A DNA stretch of 64,000 nt, from positions 1-64,000 of the forward strand of contig DATKYR010000119.1 of assembly GCA_035528395.1 (NCBI GenBank). Reading direction: 5' to 3'. Positions 52,118-61,534 of this stretch are shown here, one piece after another; positions within the stretch are counted from its first letter, which is position 1; each line of letters opens with the position of its first letter. Origin of the DNA: NIOZ-UU13 sp035528395 (GTDB lineage Bacteria; Planctomycetota; Phycisphaerae; Sedimentisphaerales; Anaerobacaceae). Below the pieces are notes generated by a model. That model had not been told where the DNA came from, did no database searches, and saw only the letters and a list, made by a program, of their open reading frames with translations. Both the position numbers and the translations under genes were made by a program.

Positions 52118-53614
52118 TTATTTATCTTGATGATGTTTCTGCACAGCTTCAATAAAACCTGTAGGATTAACAATCGGGCCTGCATCCGTCTGCACAGCAG
52201 TTTCGACCCACAACTTAACAATTGTTTTAGGTTCGATTTTCGGGTCAACCTGATAAGCCAAACCAGCAAGACCCGCCAAGTATGGAGCCCCCCAGCTCAT
52301 TCCACCGGTTCGATCAAATGTGTACACATCCGGCCCATGGTAGCTTGCAATTGTCCTGTTACCCGCAGGTACAAGAAGAATATCAACTGCAGAACTGTAT
52401 CTTCCCCGTCTGTAGCTCAATGGATTATCAGGGTCTTTACCTGGAATGCGGACAAGTGTGCCATATATGAGGAAGTCAGAGTGGTCACAGGTTACGACTA
52501 ATAAACCATTCTGCTCGGCCTTGGAAAGAGTCTGCTGCCAGTGGTTGAAGTTAGCCTGCTGAGAAAACTTGCCTGTCGAGATGCTCACCACTCGAATCTG
52601 TTCAGACACATCTCGATTCTTGTTGAGCTCGATGATTTTGTTGATGACGTCACAGTATGGCTGGTTATCCCCCTTCCACAGCGATACGGCGAAATAATGA
52701 AGCGAGGCTTTTGGCGCAACGCCGCACGTCTTTCCGACGGCAATACTGGCCACGGCCGGCCCATGCATCTGGGGAGACGCCAACTTGGCTAAATCCACTT
52801 CTTCATATTTCACCAATTGCTCTGCGTATTCCCGGTGGTTCTGCAATAAATTCCCGTCAATGATAGCGATCCTCACACCCCGGCCATTTACTCCCTGCTC
52901 ATGTAGGCGCCGAACACCGAGTCCCGGATTCTTCCCTTCTTCAAGCAAACGAATTGGATCGAAGCCGTCAGGCAACCTGCCAGAGCCGGGCCAATTCGTT
53001 CGGCTGTCAAAAGGCATCTTCTCAAGCAGTTCTGCATGGGCTTTCAGATCGAGGTTGACCAATGATACGCCTGCATATCCCCAGAAAGTATTAAACTTTG
53101 TAAGGTCATTCTCATTCCTCAATACAATTGTCCGATTCGACCCAACATTAACCGGCATACTATTAAAGAAATCCGTGAGAATGTCAGTCCGGATACTCTT
53201 GCCGCCTATGCCGCCTATTTTCATATACTCAAGGGTGAATGGCGCCGAATAGCCCTCCACTTTAGCAAATGCGGCTCTAACACCAGGCCAGTCGAGTATG
53301 CGCCTCTGCATAGCACCACCGTCATTTATGGTGGTTTCTGTTAAAGGAGTCCCAAGCATACTCTCAATCTCTTCCGGTACAGTTAGTCTGTAAGCGAGTT
53401 TCCCTTCTGAGGCAGCGGAACGAACGAGTTCTACCTTCCTGGTATCCACAGGGCTGGATGGCATGCAATATCCTAATGCAATAAGAGCACACAATGTTAT
53501 AAATCCGAATATGGCAAGAAGCCAAAATGCGGCTCGTCCTAATATCTTGATAATCTTAAATGATATTCGTAGAAATTTGGAAAGGGTTCCCATCTTAAAT
53601 ATATCCTTCCACAT
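52118..53614 (-). CDS. Membrane-anchored subtilisin-like serine protease (S8)
   Basis: A 498-residue protein with a long N-terminal helix (AAFWLLAIFGFITLCALIALGYC) and an extracytoplasmic peptidase. The triad is visible as Asp in IAIIDGNLL, His in HGPAVASIAVG and Ser in GMSWGAPYLAGLAGL. About 200 residues before the Asp motif show no clear match and may be a propeptide or inhibitory region. The translation may begin at the ATG 53593, after GGAAGGA, instead of 53614. It lies between leuS and the CYTH gene in a tight run and has a 23-base gap to leuS. Confidence 0.85.
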   Translation of the reverse strand: MWKDIFKMGTLSKFLRISFKIIKILGRAAFWLLAIFGFITLCALIALGYCMPSSPVDTRKVELVRSAASEGKLAYRLTVPEEIESMLGTPLTETTINDGGAMQRRILDWPGVRAAFAKVEGYSAPFTLEYMKIGGIGGKSIRTDILTDFFNSMPVNVGSNRTIVLRNENDLTKFNTFWGYAGVSLVNLDLKAHAELLEKMPFDSRTNWPGSGRLPDGFDPIRLLEEGKNPGLGVRRLHEQGVNGRGVRIAIIDGNLLQNHREYAEQLVKYEEVDLAKLASPQMHGPAVASIAVGKTCGVAPKASLHYFAVSLWKGDNQPYCDVINKIIELNKNRDVSEQIRVVSISTGKFSQQANFNHWQQTLSKAEQNGLLVVTCDHSDFLIYGTLVRIPGKDPDNPLSYRRGRYSSAVDILLVPAGNRTIASYHGPDVYTFDRTGGMSWGAPYLAGLAGLAYQVDPKIEPKTIVKLWVETAVQTDAGPIVNPTGFIEAVQKHHQDK

Positions 53615-53637
53615 CTAACGAAACTACTATTTCTCAT

Positions 53638-56202
53638 TTAAATGACAATATTTACTAATCGGGATTTAATAACGATAACTTTTTTCGGTTCTTTGCCGGC
53701 CAGGGCAGCGATTACCTTTTCACAGGTCAGCGCCTTTTGTTTTATTTGCTCTTCGTCTGTATCGGTAGAGACAACAATTCTGTCCTTTATTTTGCCGTTA
53801 ACCTGCACCGCCAATTCAATTTCCTTTTCTTTGATAAGCTCCTTGTCATATTCGGGCCAGGGCTCGTAGGCCACGCTCTCGGTATGGCCCAGCTTCTCCC
53901 AGAGTTCTTCAGCGATATGAGGTGCTAACGGAGCGAGAATCAAAACGAATTTCTCAATGACTGCTTTCGGTCTGACCGTTTGTTTGTTGAGGTGATTTAT
54001 AAAAATCATCATCGCACTTATTGCCGTGTTAAAACCGAAAGTTTCTATATCATAACCGACTTTTTTAATAGTCTGGTTCAACAGCCGCAACGTCTCTTCA
54101 TCTGCTTCGGCTTCCTTTACCTGTTCGGCAAGCTCACCCGTATCTTCATCGATTATCATTCGCCAGGCCCGCTGCAAAAAACGATGCACGCCCTCAACAC
54201 CCTGCATACTCCAGGGCTTGATTGCCTCAAGGGGCCCCATAAACATTTCGTAAAGCCGCATCGAATCGGCACCGTAGTCGGTAATGACCTTATCCGGATT
54301 GACTACATTGCCGCGGGACTTGCTCATCTTCTGGCCGTCTTCGCCTAAAATCATTCCCTGATTGACAAGCTTCTTGAACGGCTCTTTAGAGCTGACATAA
54401 CCCAGGTCGTAAAGAAGTTTGTGCCAGAATCGCGCATACAACAGGTGCAGGACCGCATGCTCGGCACCCCCGATATACAAGTCAACCCCCTCATCACCCA
54501 TCCAGTATTTTTCTTTTTCCGGGTCCCATCCGCACTGATTATTATGAGAATCGAGATACCTGAGATAATACCAGCAACTGCCGGCCCATTGTGGCATTGT
54601 GTTTGTTTCACGTTTTACTTTTGAGCCATCGGGCAGCGTTACGTTTATCCACTCGTCAATATTAGCCAGCGGTGACTCACCTGTCCCCAAAGGTTTGTAG
54701 TTTTCCACCACCGGAAGCTCCAGGGGCAAATCTTCTTCTGAAAGTCCAATGACGCGGCCATCTTCGGTATGCAAAATCGGAAACGGCTCACCCCAGTAAC
54801 GCTGCCTGCTGAAAAGCCAGTCACGCAGCTTATAATTTATAGCTTTTTTCCCCTTACCTTTTTGTGCGAGCCAATCTATAATTTGCTCCTTGAATTCCGG
54901 CGTGCTTAATCCATTGAACTGCCCACTGTTAATCGCCCTGCCGTCGCCGATAAAGCACAATTTTCCCTCCTTGACTAACTCGGCTTGTTCGCTGTCCTGT
55001 GGCTCTACGACCGGAACAATCGGTAGCTCGAACTTTTTAGCGAATTCAAAATCCCTTTCATCGTGGGCGGGTACCGCCATAATCGCACCTGTCCCGTAGC
55101 TAATCAAAACATAATCGCTTATCCAGATGGGAATCCTTTCGCCGTTGACTGGATTTATCGCATAAGCCCCGGTAAAAATACCTGTTTTCTCTTTGGCTAA
55201 ATCCGTCCGATCCAAATCGCTTTTCCGGGCCGCCCGCTCGCGATATTCTTTCACCGCCTCTTTCCGGTCCTCGGTTGTAATCATATCCACAACCTCAAGC
55301 TCAGGTGCAAATACCATATAAGTAGCGCCAAAAAGAGTGTCCGGCCGTGTCGTAAATACCCAGAGTTCCCAGTCGCAATTTTCTATTTCAAATTTAACGT
55401 CTGCTCCAACGCTCTTGCCAATCCAGTCTGTTTGCAATTTCTTTATCGATTCAGGCCAATCCACCAGGGATAAATCTTCGAGCAGTCTTTCGGCATACTT
55501 GGTGATTCTTAACATCCACTGGCGCATCGGCTTTCTGATTACCGGATGTCCCCCGCGTTCGCTCAGACCCCCTATAACTTCCTCATTGGCCAAAACCGTT
55601 CCAAGCTCAGGGCACCAGTTAACTGGGACCTTAGCTTCATGCGCAAGGCGATTGTCGTCAATGTATTTCTGTTTATCTTCCTCACTCAATCCCTCCGGAA
55701 TCTGCAATTGTTCGATTGGCTTGGCCTTTTGTTCGGTCTCATCAAAAAAACTGTTAAAGAATTTCAGGAAAATCCATTGTGTCCACTTATAATAATTCGG
55801 ATCGGTAGTGTTAACCTCCCTGTCCCAGTCATAGCTGAAACCGAGGGACTTGATTTGATTGCGGATGTTATCGACGTTCTTTTGTGTCGTTTCCTTGGGG
55901 GGTGTTCCGGTCTGAACGGCGTACTGCTCAGCCGGCAAGCCGAATGCATCCCAGCCCATAGGATGCAGAACATTGAAGCCTTCCATTCGTTTATACCGGG
56001 CAACTATATCGCTTGCGGTATAGCCCTCAGGATGACCGACGTGCAGACCCTGGCCGCTGGGGTAGGGAAACATATCAAGCACATAATATTTGTCCCTGGA
56101 GTTATCACAGTCGTGTGCTTTGAATGTTTTATGCTCTGCCCAGAAACGCTGCCACTTCTTTTCAATTTCGCCGAATTTATAAAGTCCCTTCTTCGAACAC
56201 AT
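53638..56202 (-). CDS. leuS: Leucyl-tRNA synthetase
   Basis: An 854-residue class I synthetase that charges tRNA-Leu. The HIGH motif is GLHVGHPEGY after FPYPSG, the KMSKS motif is QKMSKSRGN, and the CP1 editing domain includes TTRPDTLFGATYMVFAPE. The C-terminal anticodon-binding domain is complete (LAPHIAEELWEKLG, LAVQVNGKIKD). An ATG at 56202 lies after AAGGAG. The first gene of a run including the subtilase, CYTH and lipid kinase genes. Confidence 0.97.
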   Translation of the reverse strand: MCSKKGLYKFGEIEKKWQRFWAEHKTFKAHDCDNSRDKYYVLDMFPYPSGQGLHVGHPEGYTASDIVARYKRMEGFNVLHPMGWDAFGLPAEQYAVQTGTPPKETTQKNVDNIRNQIKSLGFSYDWDREVNTTDPNYYKWTQWIFLKFFNSFFDETEQKAKPIEQLQIPEGLSEEDKQKYIDDNRLAHEAKVPVNWCPELGTVLANEEVIGGLSERGGHPVIRKPMRQWMLRITKYAERLLEDLSLVDWPESIKKLQTDWIGKSVGADVKFEIENCDWELWVFTTRPDTLFGATYMVFAPELEVVDMITTEDRKEAVKEYRERAARKSDLDRTDLAKEKTGIFTGAYAINPVNGERIPIWISDYVLISYGTGAIMAVPAHDERDFEFAKKFELPIVPVVEPQDSEQAELVKEGKLCFIGDGRAINSGQFNGLSTPEFKEQIIDWLAQKGKGKKAINYKLRDWLFSRQRYWGEPFPILHTEDGRVIGLSEEDLPLELPVVENYKPLGTGESPLANIDEWINVTLPDGSKVKRETNTMPQWAGSCWYYLRYLDSHNNQCGWDPEKEKYWMGDEGVDLYIGGAEHAVLHLLYARFWHKLLYDLGYVSSKEPFKKLVNQGMILGEDGQKMSKSRGNVVNPDKVITDYGADSMRLYEMFMGPLEAIKPWSMQGVEGVHRFLQRAWRMIIDEDTGELAEQVKEAEADEETLRLLNQTIKKVGYDIETFGFNTAISAMMIFINHLNKQTVRPKAVIEKFVLILAPLAPHIAEELWEKLGHTESVAYEPWPEYDKELIKEKEIELAVQVNGKIKDRIVVSTDTDEEQIKQKALTCEKVIAALAGKEPKKVIVIKSRLVNIVI

Positions 56203-56653
56203 CTGTTTTTACTGCTCCTTATCAATGCAAAAAATGATTCTTTGTTACACAATAAAATAAATATCGGGGGAAATCCACTAAATTCTATAGTTCTCTACGG
56301 CACGTAATTTGTGAAGTTGTCATTGCGAGCACCTGGCCCGATTCTCAGGAAGTATGCAAAAGAAAATAGACCAACAATGTCATTGCGAAGGAGCCCCGCA
56401 CCAATTGAGCTTAAGCTCAGGCCTAATTGGTGCGGGGCGACTGTGACAATCTCAATCCTCACAACATGAAAACCATTTATTTTCTTAGGAGGCCTTTGAA
56501 AAAAGCCGTGGCAATCTCACAGTATCAAAACAACAGAGTTTTTGGCTTAATATGAACGTAGTACTTTTCGTTAAAGAAAAGTACTACGTGCATCTTATAC
56601 CAGTTGCAGTTAAAAATTGCCGATAAAATTGCATATTATTTTAACTGGACGGG

Positions 56654-56826
56654 CCTGGATTCCACCTTTCGGGGCTGTTGAAAAAGGCCAAAAGAAACGT
56701 TTTGAGATTGCCGCGCGATTCTTCGAATCGCTCGCAATGACATAAAACGCATTTTGCGTCATTGCGAGGAATGTAATGACAAAGCAATCTCGACTTTTTC
56801 AAAAGGTCCTTTCGCAGGAATGACAA
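56654..56826. repeat. Composite nested repeat, copy 2
   Basis: Core 56672-56808, with GGGCTGTTG at the left end and CAAAAGGTC at the right, bracketed by CTTTCG (56666-56671 and 56809-56814). Flanks are CCTGGATTCCAC and CAGGAATGACAA, as in copy 1 at 2599-2773. The interior (TTTGAGATTGCCGCGCGATTC, then TTGCGTCATTGCGAGGAATG) is nearly identical in both copies. It sits in the 844-base gap 56203-57046, which also holds an inverted GGTGCGGGGC pair near 56395-56440 and the CCGTGCC/CGGCAGG repeat near 56847-56903, but no gene. Confidence 0.65.
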
Positions 56827-57046
56827 GTCAGGTAACTCGCTGCGACCAGCCGTGCCGAAGCCATTCGCCGCGTTGCGTCGCAACAGGCGTCTCGGCAGGT
56901 GCGTCGCATCGGGTCGACAATCTGTAAATAAAATTGGTATTAGGTTTCAATTAGATATAAAGGATAAATACCAATCGTATAAAAGTAAATATGCTCGATG
57001 TCGGCGGTTTAATGAGATGACTGCTTGTCCATGTGGAGCCGAGGAT

Positions 57047-58651
57047 TTAACGCTCCCACATTCCATCCGGACGGACGTGGAGCACTTCCGTGTCACGATA
57101 AAATTTTAAGGTCGCAATAGTATAATCGACCAGAGATTGCGTAGCGGCATCCTGGGCGTTAAACAGGTCGTCCTGGGCGCTGAGCACACGGCGGCTGCTT
57201 GCTCGGCCGTACTGAAGCAGTAGAAAGGTATTTTTAAAGCGTTTCTCAGCCAGTATGAGGCTCTCTGACTGCACTTTATAGCGTTCAGCCGCTTCGGAAA
57301 GGTCGCGGTAGGCCTGGCGCACCTGGAGCCTGACCATATCAGCGGCCTGGTCGTACTCTCGCTGTCGTTGGTTCAACGTTATCAGAGCTTTGCGATAAAC
57401 GTGCTGTTCGGGCACCCTGTCCAGGGGTAAGTCAAGTTCAAAACCAACGTCATAGTCCTCTCTCAACCATCCCAGTGTCTGGCTATTGGCTCGTCTTGCT
57501 GAAATAGCATTGGCACTGCGAACCAGGTTTAACTCGGCACGCAGGCTGTCGGCGGCAACAAAAACTTTACGCTGGGCATCGATGACGGCATCAGCATTGT
57601 TGGCCAGGTCGAGACGCCGAAGCAAGGCGGTTTCGATGACCTCTGCCTCAGCAAAATCAGGCTCAACTCTCTCCGCAGCCCTTAAAGCTTCAAGCTCACC
57701 ATCGTCTAATTGGAATTCTGCCGTCGTGCGTAAACTCAGAGTTATCTTGAATTCATCAAGTGCCTGTTTGTATTCTTTTTCTGCCTGAATACAGGTATCT
57801 AATGCGCGCATCTTATCCTGGCGAACCCGGTCCAGCTCGAACTGAGGCACACGTCCTGCGTTGGCTAATTTTTCGACCCGCTCATAGACCCTGTCCAGGG
57901 TATTGTAATTTCGATGAGCATTTTTTACTGAATCAAGCCGCTGCAAAACCCCGTAATACTGACTGATAATCGAGACCACGAATGTTTTACGGAACCGGTT
58001 GAATAACCGCACCTGATACAGCGTGTCACGTTCAGCTTGAGTTAGATTTTCCAGGACGACTCTGCGGTCGCTGCCGCGAAGCAAAGGTTGTATTACGGTT
58101 ATGTTTAAGAGCGAAGCCAGGCCGCCCCGCAGATTACCGGTAAACACCTCGGCCCAGGCAGCAGCAAGATTTACACTGATGCTGGTCCCGTTGGCTAACA
58201 ATTGGTTAAAACCATAATTTGCTTCAATCCCCAGTACCGCATCATTGCGGTCAGCCGAATATCCAATCCCTGCCCCACCGAAAAACTGCCTTTCAAACTC
58301 GTGACGGGTCAGTCGCAGGTCCAGGGCTTTGATGTAAAGCGCTTCTTTTTGGGTCTGATATTCACGATTGTGAGCCGTCGCAAGCGCTACAGCCTGTGAG
58401 AGACTCAGAATGCCGGATGCGGGGACGGCTTTTTCAATTTGGATGTCATTTGGTGAGGGCGCAGTGTCACTGACCTTGTAGTTAACTTTGGTGCCGAAAT
58501 CTTTCCGCCATTTTTTGTCGATGATGTTATAGACTTTTTCGTCAGCTTCCTTTTTATAGTTATGCTGAATGCACCCGGTCAAACTACACAAACAGACAAG
58601 GCCGCATATAATAAAATAAGCTAACTGTTTGGTAAAATTATTGCAAATCAT
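57047..58651 (-). CDS. TolC-family outer membrane efflux lipoprotein
   Basis: A 534-residue outer membrane factor-like protein. A lipobox LTGC (Cys27) follows a hydrophobic start, so it is probably lipid-anchored. The body is rich in long amphipathic helices, with repeats such as LSLSQAVALATAHNREYQTQ, LTQAERDTLYQVRLFNRF and DDLFNAQDAATQSLVDYTIA, as in TolC/OprM proteins. It would form the outer membrane channel for the HlyD-like adaptor encoded upstream. The gene is last in the operon, after a 123-base gap with a palindrome. Confidence 0.85.
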   Translation of the reverse strand: MICNNFTKQLAYFIICGLVCLCSLTGCIQHNYKKEADEKVYNIIDKKWRKDFGTKVNYKVSDTAPSPNDIQIEKAVPASGILSLSQAVALATAHNREYQTQKEALYIKALDLRLTRHEFERQFFGGAGIGYSADRNDAVLGIEANYGFNQLLANGTSISVNLAAAWAEVFTGNLRGGLASLLNITVIQPLLRGSDRRVVLENLTQAERDTLYQVRLFNRFRKTFVVSIISQYYGVLQRLDSVKNAHRNYNTLDRVYERVEKLANAGRVPQFELDRVRQDKMRALDTCIQAEKEYKQALDEFKITLSLRTTAEFQLDDGELEALRAAERVEPDFAEAEVIETALLRRLDLANNADAVIDAQRKVFVAADSLRAELNLVRSANAISARRANSQTLGWLREDYDVGFELDLPLDRVPEQHVYRKALITLNQRQREYDQAADMVRLQVRQAYRDLSEAAERYKVQSESLILAEKRFKNTFLLLQYGRASSRRVLSAQDDLFNAQDAATQSLVDYTIATLKFYRDTEVLHVRPDGMWER

Positions 58652-58674
58652 ATATTTGGTATTTGTTCCCGTAA

Positions 58675-58772
58675 GGGCGGTTCACGACTCATGCTACGTA
58701 GTGATTCATCCTTCGCAGTCCCGATTTTCTCAGGACGGAGAACAGAGTTACCTCACAGAGTAGTAACCGCCC
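58675..58772. repeat. Palindromic spacer between the adaptor and TolC-like genes
   Basis: Ends GGGCGGTT (58675-58682) and AACCGCCC (58765-58772) are inverted. The interior has a GCTACGTAGTGATTC hairpin. It lies in the only sizeable gap of the operon and could act as an mRNA processing or attenuation site, or be an inserted repeat. Confidence 0.5.
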
Positions 58773-58774
58773 GA

Positions 58775-59950
58775 CTACAGTCTGCGTATCCCGACCACCT
58801 CACCTATTATCAGCTTCATTTGAGGTGGAGCTTTCACCAGGAACGGTCGTCCCCACTCGGGAACGTTTGGATTTCGCCACAGCCGTGCCGGTAATTGTTC
58901 CACAATCGGCCCGATATATATTATCTGCGAACGTGCAATCTCAATCTTTTCTGGCTCGCTCTTTTTGACGAGTTCTACAACCATTCCTTTTTGAATTTGA
59001 TTCACCTGGTCTTCGACGGCGTAGGCGATGATTTCAGTCGGCTTAACCTCTGCGATTGTGAGTATCGGCTCACCTGCTAAAACAGCTTCTCCAGGCCAAC
59101 GTTGAATCTGGCTGACCACACCGTCAATTGGAGCCGTTAGCTTTAATGCCTCCCGTGGCACTAATGCCTCAATTTGTACTAATAATTCGTCCATCCGTCG
59201 TTCCTGAATCTTTATTGCTTTGCGGATAACATCCAGAGCATCCTCTACTGATGGATGGTGTGGTTTGTATCGGGCATATTCGTCCCACCGCTGCTGAGTT
59301 TGTTTGAGGGCGGCTTTCGCCTGCTCCAGTAGTTGCTCATTTTCCTCAATCTTTTTTGCCAGAGTCTCGTATTGGACATTTGCTTTCTGCAGCTCATAAG
59401 GCGCAACGGCCTCCTGTGCCAAAAGCTCCTGGACGGTTTGTACTTCCAGGGCCAGGTCTTCTAACATTATTTTGTCGGTTTCAATTTGTGCTCTGAGCCT
59501 TAGTATCTCAAGTCTGGCATTTTCCACGTCAACTGAAAATCTTCTACCGTCGCTGAGACGATTGGTTTCCCGGTCGTTTTTTTCAGCGAGCAGGTCGTCC
59601 TGAGTCGGGACTAATTGTGCCGTCAGGTGTTCTATTTCCGCTAAAATAACGGACAATTGTGCCTGCAACCGGGTCCGTGGTTGTTCATTATCGACTATAG
59701 TATCAACCACAGCCACCGGTTGTCCCAGGCTGACTTGCTCAAACAATTGAACAGGCACGCTTTTCAGCCGTCCCGTGCAGTTGGCTGCTATCTGACGTAC
59801 CTGTCCCTGGGCTATGCCTAAGACTTCAAAACGTCGTGAGCGACGAGTGAAAAGCCCGACCACGCATGCGACGACGCTCAACCACACCAAAATAGGCAGG
59901 AGGTGCCGACGTAAACGAGAAAGATAACTTATGGGGCTTATTATTTTCAT
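58775..59950 (-). CDS. HlyD-family membrane fusion (adaptor) protein
   Basis: A 391-residue adaptor with one N-terminal helix (LPILVWLSVVACVVGLF), a first lipoyl half (GRLKSVPVQLFEQVSLGQPVAVVD, quoted in parts), a long coiled coil (residues about 80-240) and a second lipoyl half with APIDGVVSQIQRWPGEAV. Adaptors link an inner membrane pump to TolC. No ABC, MFS or RND pump is in this operon; the DUF4956 membrane protein is the only candidate partner. The gene begins seven bases past the DUF4956 stop. Confidence 0.85.
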   Translation of the reverse strand: MKIISPISYLSRLRRHLLPILVWLSVVACVVGLFTRRSRRFEVLGIAQGQVRQIAANCTGRLKSVPVQLFEQVSLGQPVAVVDTIVDNEQPRTRLQAQLSVILAEIEHLTAQLVPTQDDLLAEKNDRETNRLSDGRRFSVDVENARLEILRLRAQIETDKIMLEDLALEVQTVQELLAQEAVAPYELQKANVQYETLAKKIEENEQLLEQAKAALKQTQQRWDEYARYKPHHPSVEDALDVIRKAIKIQERRMDELLVQIEALVPREALKLTAPIDGVVSQIQRWPGEAVLAGEPILTIAEVKPTEIIAYAVEDQVNQIQKGMVVELVKKSEPEKIEIARSQIIYIGPIVEQLPARLWRNPNVPEWGRPFLVKAPPQMKLIIGEVVGIRRL

Positions 59951-59957
59951 ACGTGAC

Positions 59958-60656
59958 TTAGACCTCCAGCAACCGTTCCTGCATTGTCAGACTGATATTT
60001 TCGAGGCCTTCGACTTGTTGCAGCTCGGACAACATCTGTTGGTTTTTTGCGGCATTTCTTATCATCAACTGATAGGCGTATTCGACTTCGGCGGTGCCAA
60101 AGCCGCTCTCTTGCGCCGAGATGAGGGTGAAACTGCCGCAGAAACGTCTCAGGATAGCTGAGATTGGGCTGTCGGGCCCAATATGGCCCCTGAAACTAAA
60201 CCGCAAAAAGCCGTTGTGCGGCTGATGAGTACCGAAGCCGGTCAGATGCAAATATATTACTATTAAACTCAGAATAATGGTCCCGACAATGGCGACTGCG
60301 TAGCGCTGAGAGCCTGCTGCCATGCCCACAACCAGTGAACAAAAAATGAAGGCTATGTCTCTGGTGTCTTTGATAATGTTGCGAAAACGTATAATCGCTA
60401 AAGCACCCATCAGCCCGACAGCGGTGATGATACTGGTACCGATGACAGCCATAACCATTGCCACGACGACGGTGATTAGAACCAGTGATTGGACAAAGGA
60501 TTTTGAATAAGACAGACCGCTATGAGTGAAGTAATAAACCCAGGCCAGGACCTGTCCGAGAACAAAGGCAAGCAGCAGTGACAGGAGAACTGCCTCGGGT
60601 GTAAAAACCCCCCCTGCTGAAGGTGTATCTTGCAATATTTGCCAAATTCTATCCAT
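59958..60656 (-). CDS. DUF4956-family inner membrane protein
   Basis: A 232-residue protein with about four helices in the first 150 residues (PEAVLLSLLLAFVLGQVLAWVYYF, TVVVAMVMAVIGTSIITAVGLMGALAIIRFRN, quoted in parts) and a cytoplasmic alpha/beta tail. The RFRNIIKDTRDIAFIF segment is typical of the family. DUF4956 genes are known to sit beside VTC-type polymerase genes, as here. I start at the ATG 60656; the open frame continues upstream to a TTG at 60686, overlapping the VTC gene. Role unknown; it may be the conduit for the polymer. Confidence 0.82.
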   Translation of the reverse strand: MDRIWQILQDTPSAGGVFTPEAVLLSLLLAFVLGQVLAWVYYFTHSGLSYSKSFVQSLVLITVVVAMVMAVIGTSIITAVGLMGALAIIRFRNIIKDTRDIAFIFCSLVVGMAAGSQRYAVAIVGTIILSLIVIYLHLTGFGTHQPHNGFLRFSFRGHIGPDSPISAILRRFCGSFTLISAQESGFGTAEVEYAYQLMIRNAAKNQQMLSELQQVEGLENISLTMQERLLEV

Positions 60657-60661
60657 AATTA

Positions 60662-61534
60662 TTACACCACTAACCGGGGTGCACAAAACTTTAACAAACA
60701 GGATTCTTTAATTGAAGAAGCATACTTTGAAATTGATTGCTGCCGTAAGTTGAAACACTTGACCATCCGGTTCAGCCAAACAGGGTAATGGGCGGTAAAC
60801 TTGACTTCCAAAATAACGCCGCCCAAAGTAAAAGAATTACGCTGCCAGGCTCCACCGGCAAGTCTGACTTCGGGCAAGCTGGTAACATGGTAAGCAAGCT
60901 CTCGGTCGAAGGTTACTCTTACTCTGTTTTCCGAACCGCCTTCGTATGCCTGCCGAGTGTAACGAACTAATACCGCAGGCCTGGCTCTGATGTTGTTCAT
61001 ATAGAACTGGAATTGATTGATTGTCTCGGTGTCGGCGGTATAATTCTCTGGCGGCAGAGGCGAGCCTGCAAGCAAAGTTGTCACATCGCTGTGCATAACG
61101 CGGGCCCTGCTTTTCATAATAATAGTGTTTATCCGGCGCTTAATCTCAAGAAAGCGTGGATAGTCTGGTTCGTCAGTGTAGCTGCGGATTCGCAGCTTGA
61201 AGCGATTTTTATGTCCTCCGAGGCTCTCTCTGCAGAGCTGCAGGTCATCCGAATCCAGATAGAGACTCACAATCGGATAATCACCGCTTCGATGCAATTT
61301 ACAGTACCGATCCCGTTGCAAGTATGGCTTAATAAACTGGGCTATCGCCTCGGCCTTTGACTCACTAATATGATATTTCAGCTCGTGTCGGCACCTGAGA
61401 GTACGGTCGGTCAGCTTATCCGGTATTTTTACCGTGCTCGCTTTGTCTTTGCGGTAGCGAGGGCCGGTATTCCCCCCGTTAGAAGGGGTCTTCGACTGCC
61501 CGGAAGTCTGTTTTATTGATTTACCCTCAAACAT
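60662..61534 (-). CDS. VTC-domain polyphosphate polymerase-like protein
   Basis: A 290-residue protein with the VTC/CYTH-type tunnel fold that in yeast Vtc4 makes polyphosphate from ATP. The charged tunnel positions are retained: RHELKYHIS, LRIRSYTD, FLEIKRR, LVRYTRQAYE, RVTFDREL and ILEVKFT. The first 45 residues are polar and probably unstructured. The ATG at 61534 has GAAGG six bases upstream; the open frame continues to a TTG at 61552. It is first in an operon with DUF4956, the adaptor and the TolC-like protein. Polymer synthesis is the expected activity but is not proven. Confidence 0.85.
   Translation of the reverse strand: MFEGKSIKQTSGQSKTPSNGGNTGPRYRKDKASTVKIPDKLTDRTLRCRHELKYHISESKAEAIAQFIKPYLQRDRYCKLHRSGDYPIVSLYLDSDDLQLCRESLGGHKNRFKLRIRSYTDEPDYPRFLEIKRRINTIIMKSRARVMHSDVTTLLAGSPLPPENYTADTETINQFQFYMNNIRARPAVLVRYTRQAYEGGSENRVRVTFDRELAYHVTSLPEVRLAGGAWQRNSFTLGGVILEVKFTAHYPVWLNRMVKCFNLRQQSISKYASSIKESCLLKFCAPRLVV

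Noticed and set aside
56641..56883. 80-residue minus-strand frame
   Set aside because: It is the second copy of the composite repeat read in the same frame as 2482..2814.
56847..56930. Possible tRNA or structured RNA
   Set aside because: The stem potential comes from a CCGTGCC/CGGCAGG repeat; no acceptor, D or T arm pattern fits.
56852..57109. 85-residue plus-strand frame next to the TolC-like gene
   Set aside because: It starts in a repeat, overlaps the end of a real gene in antisense, and has no credible start signal.
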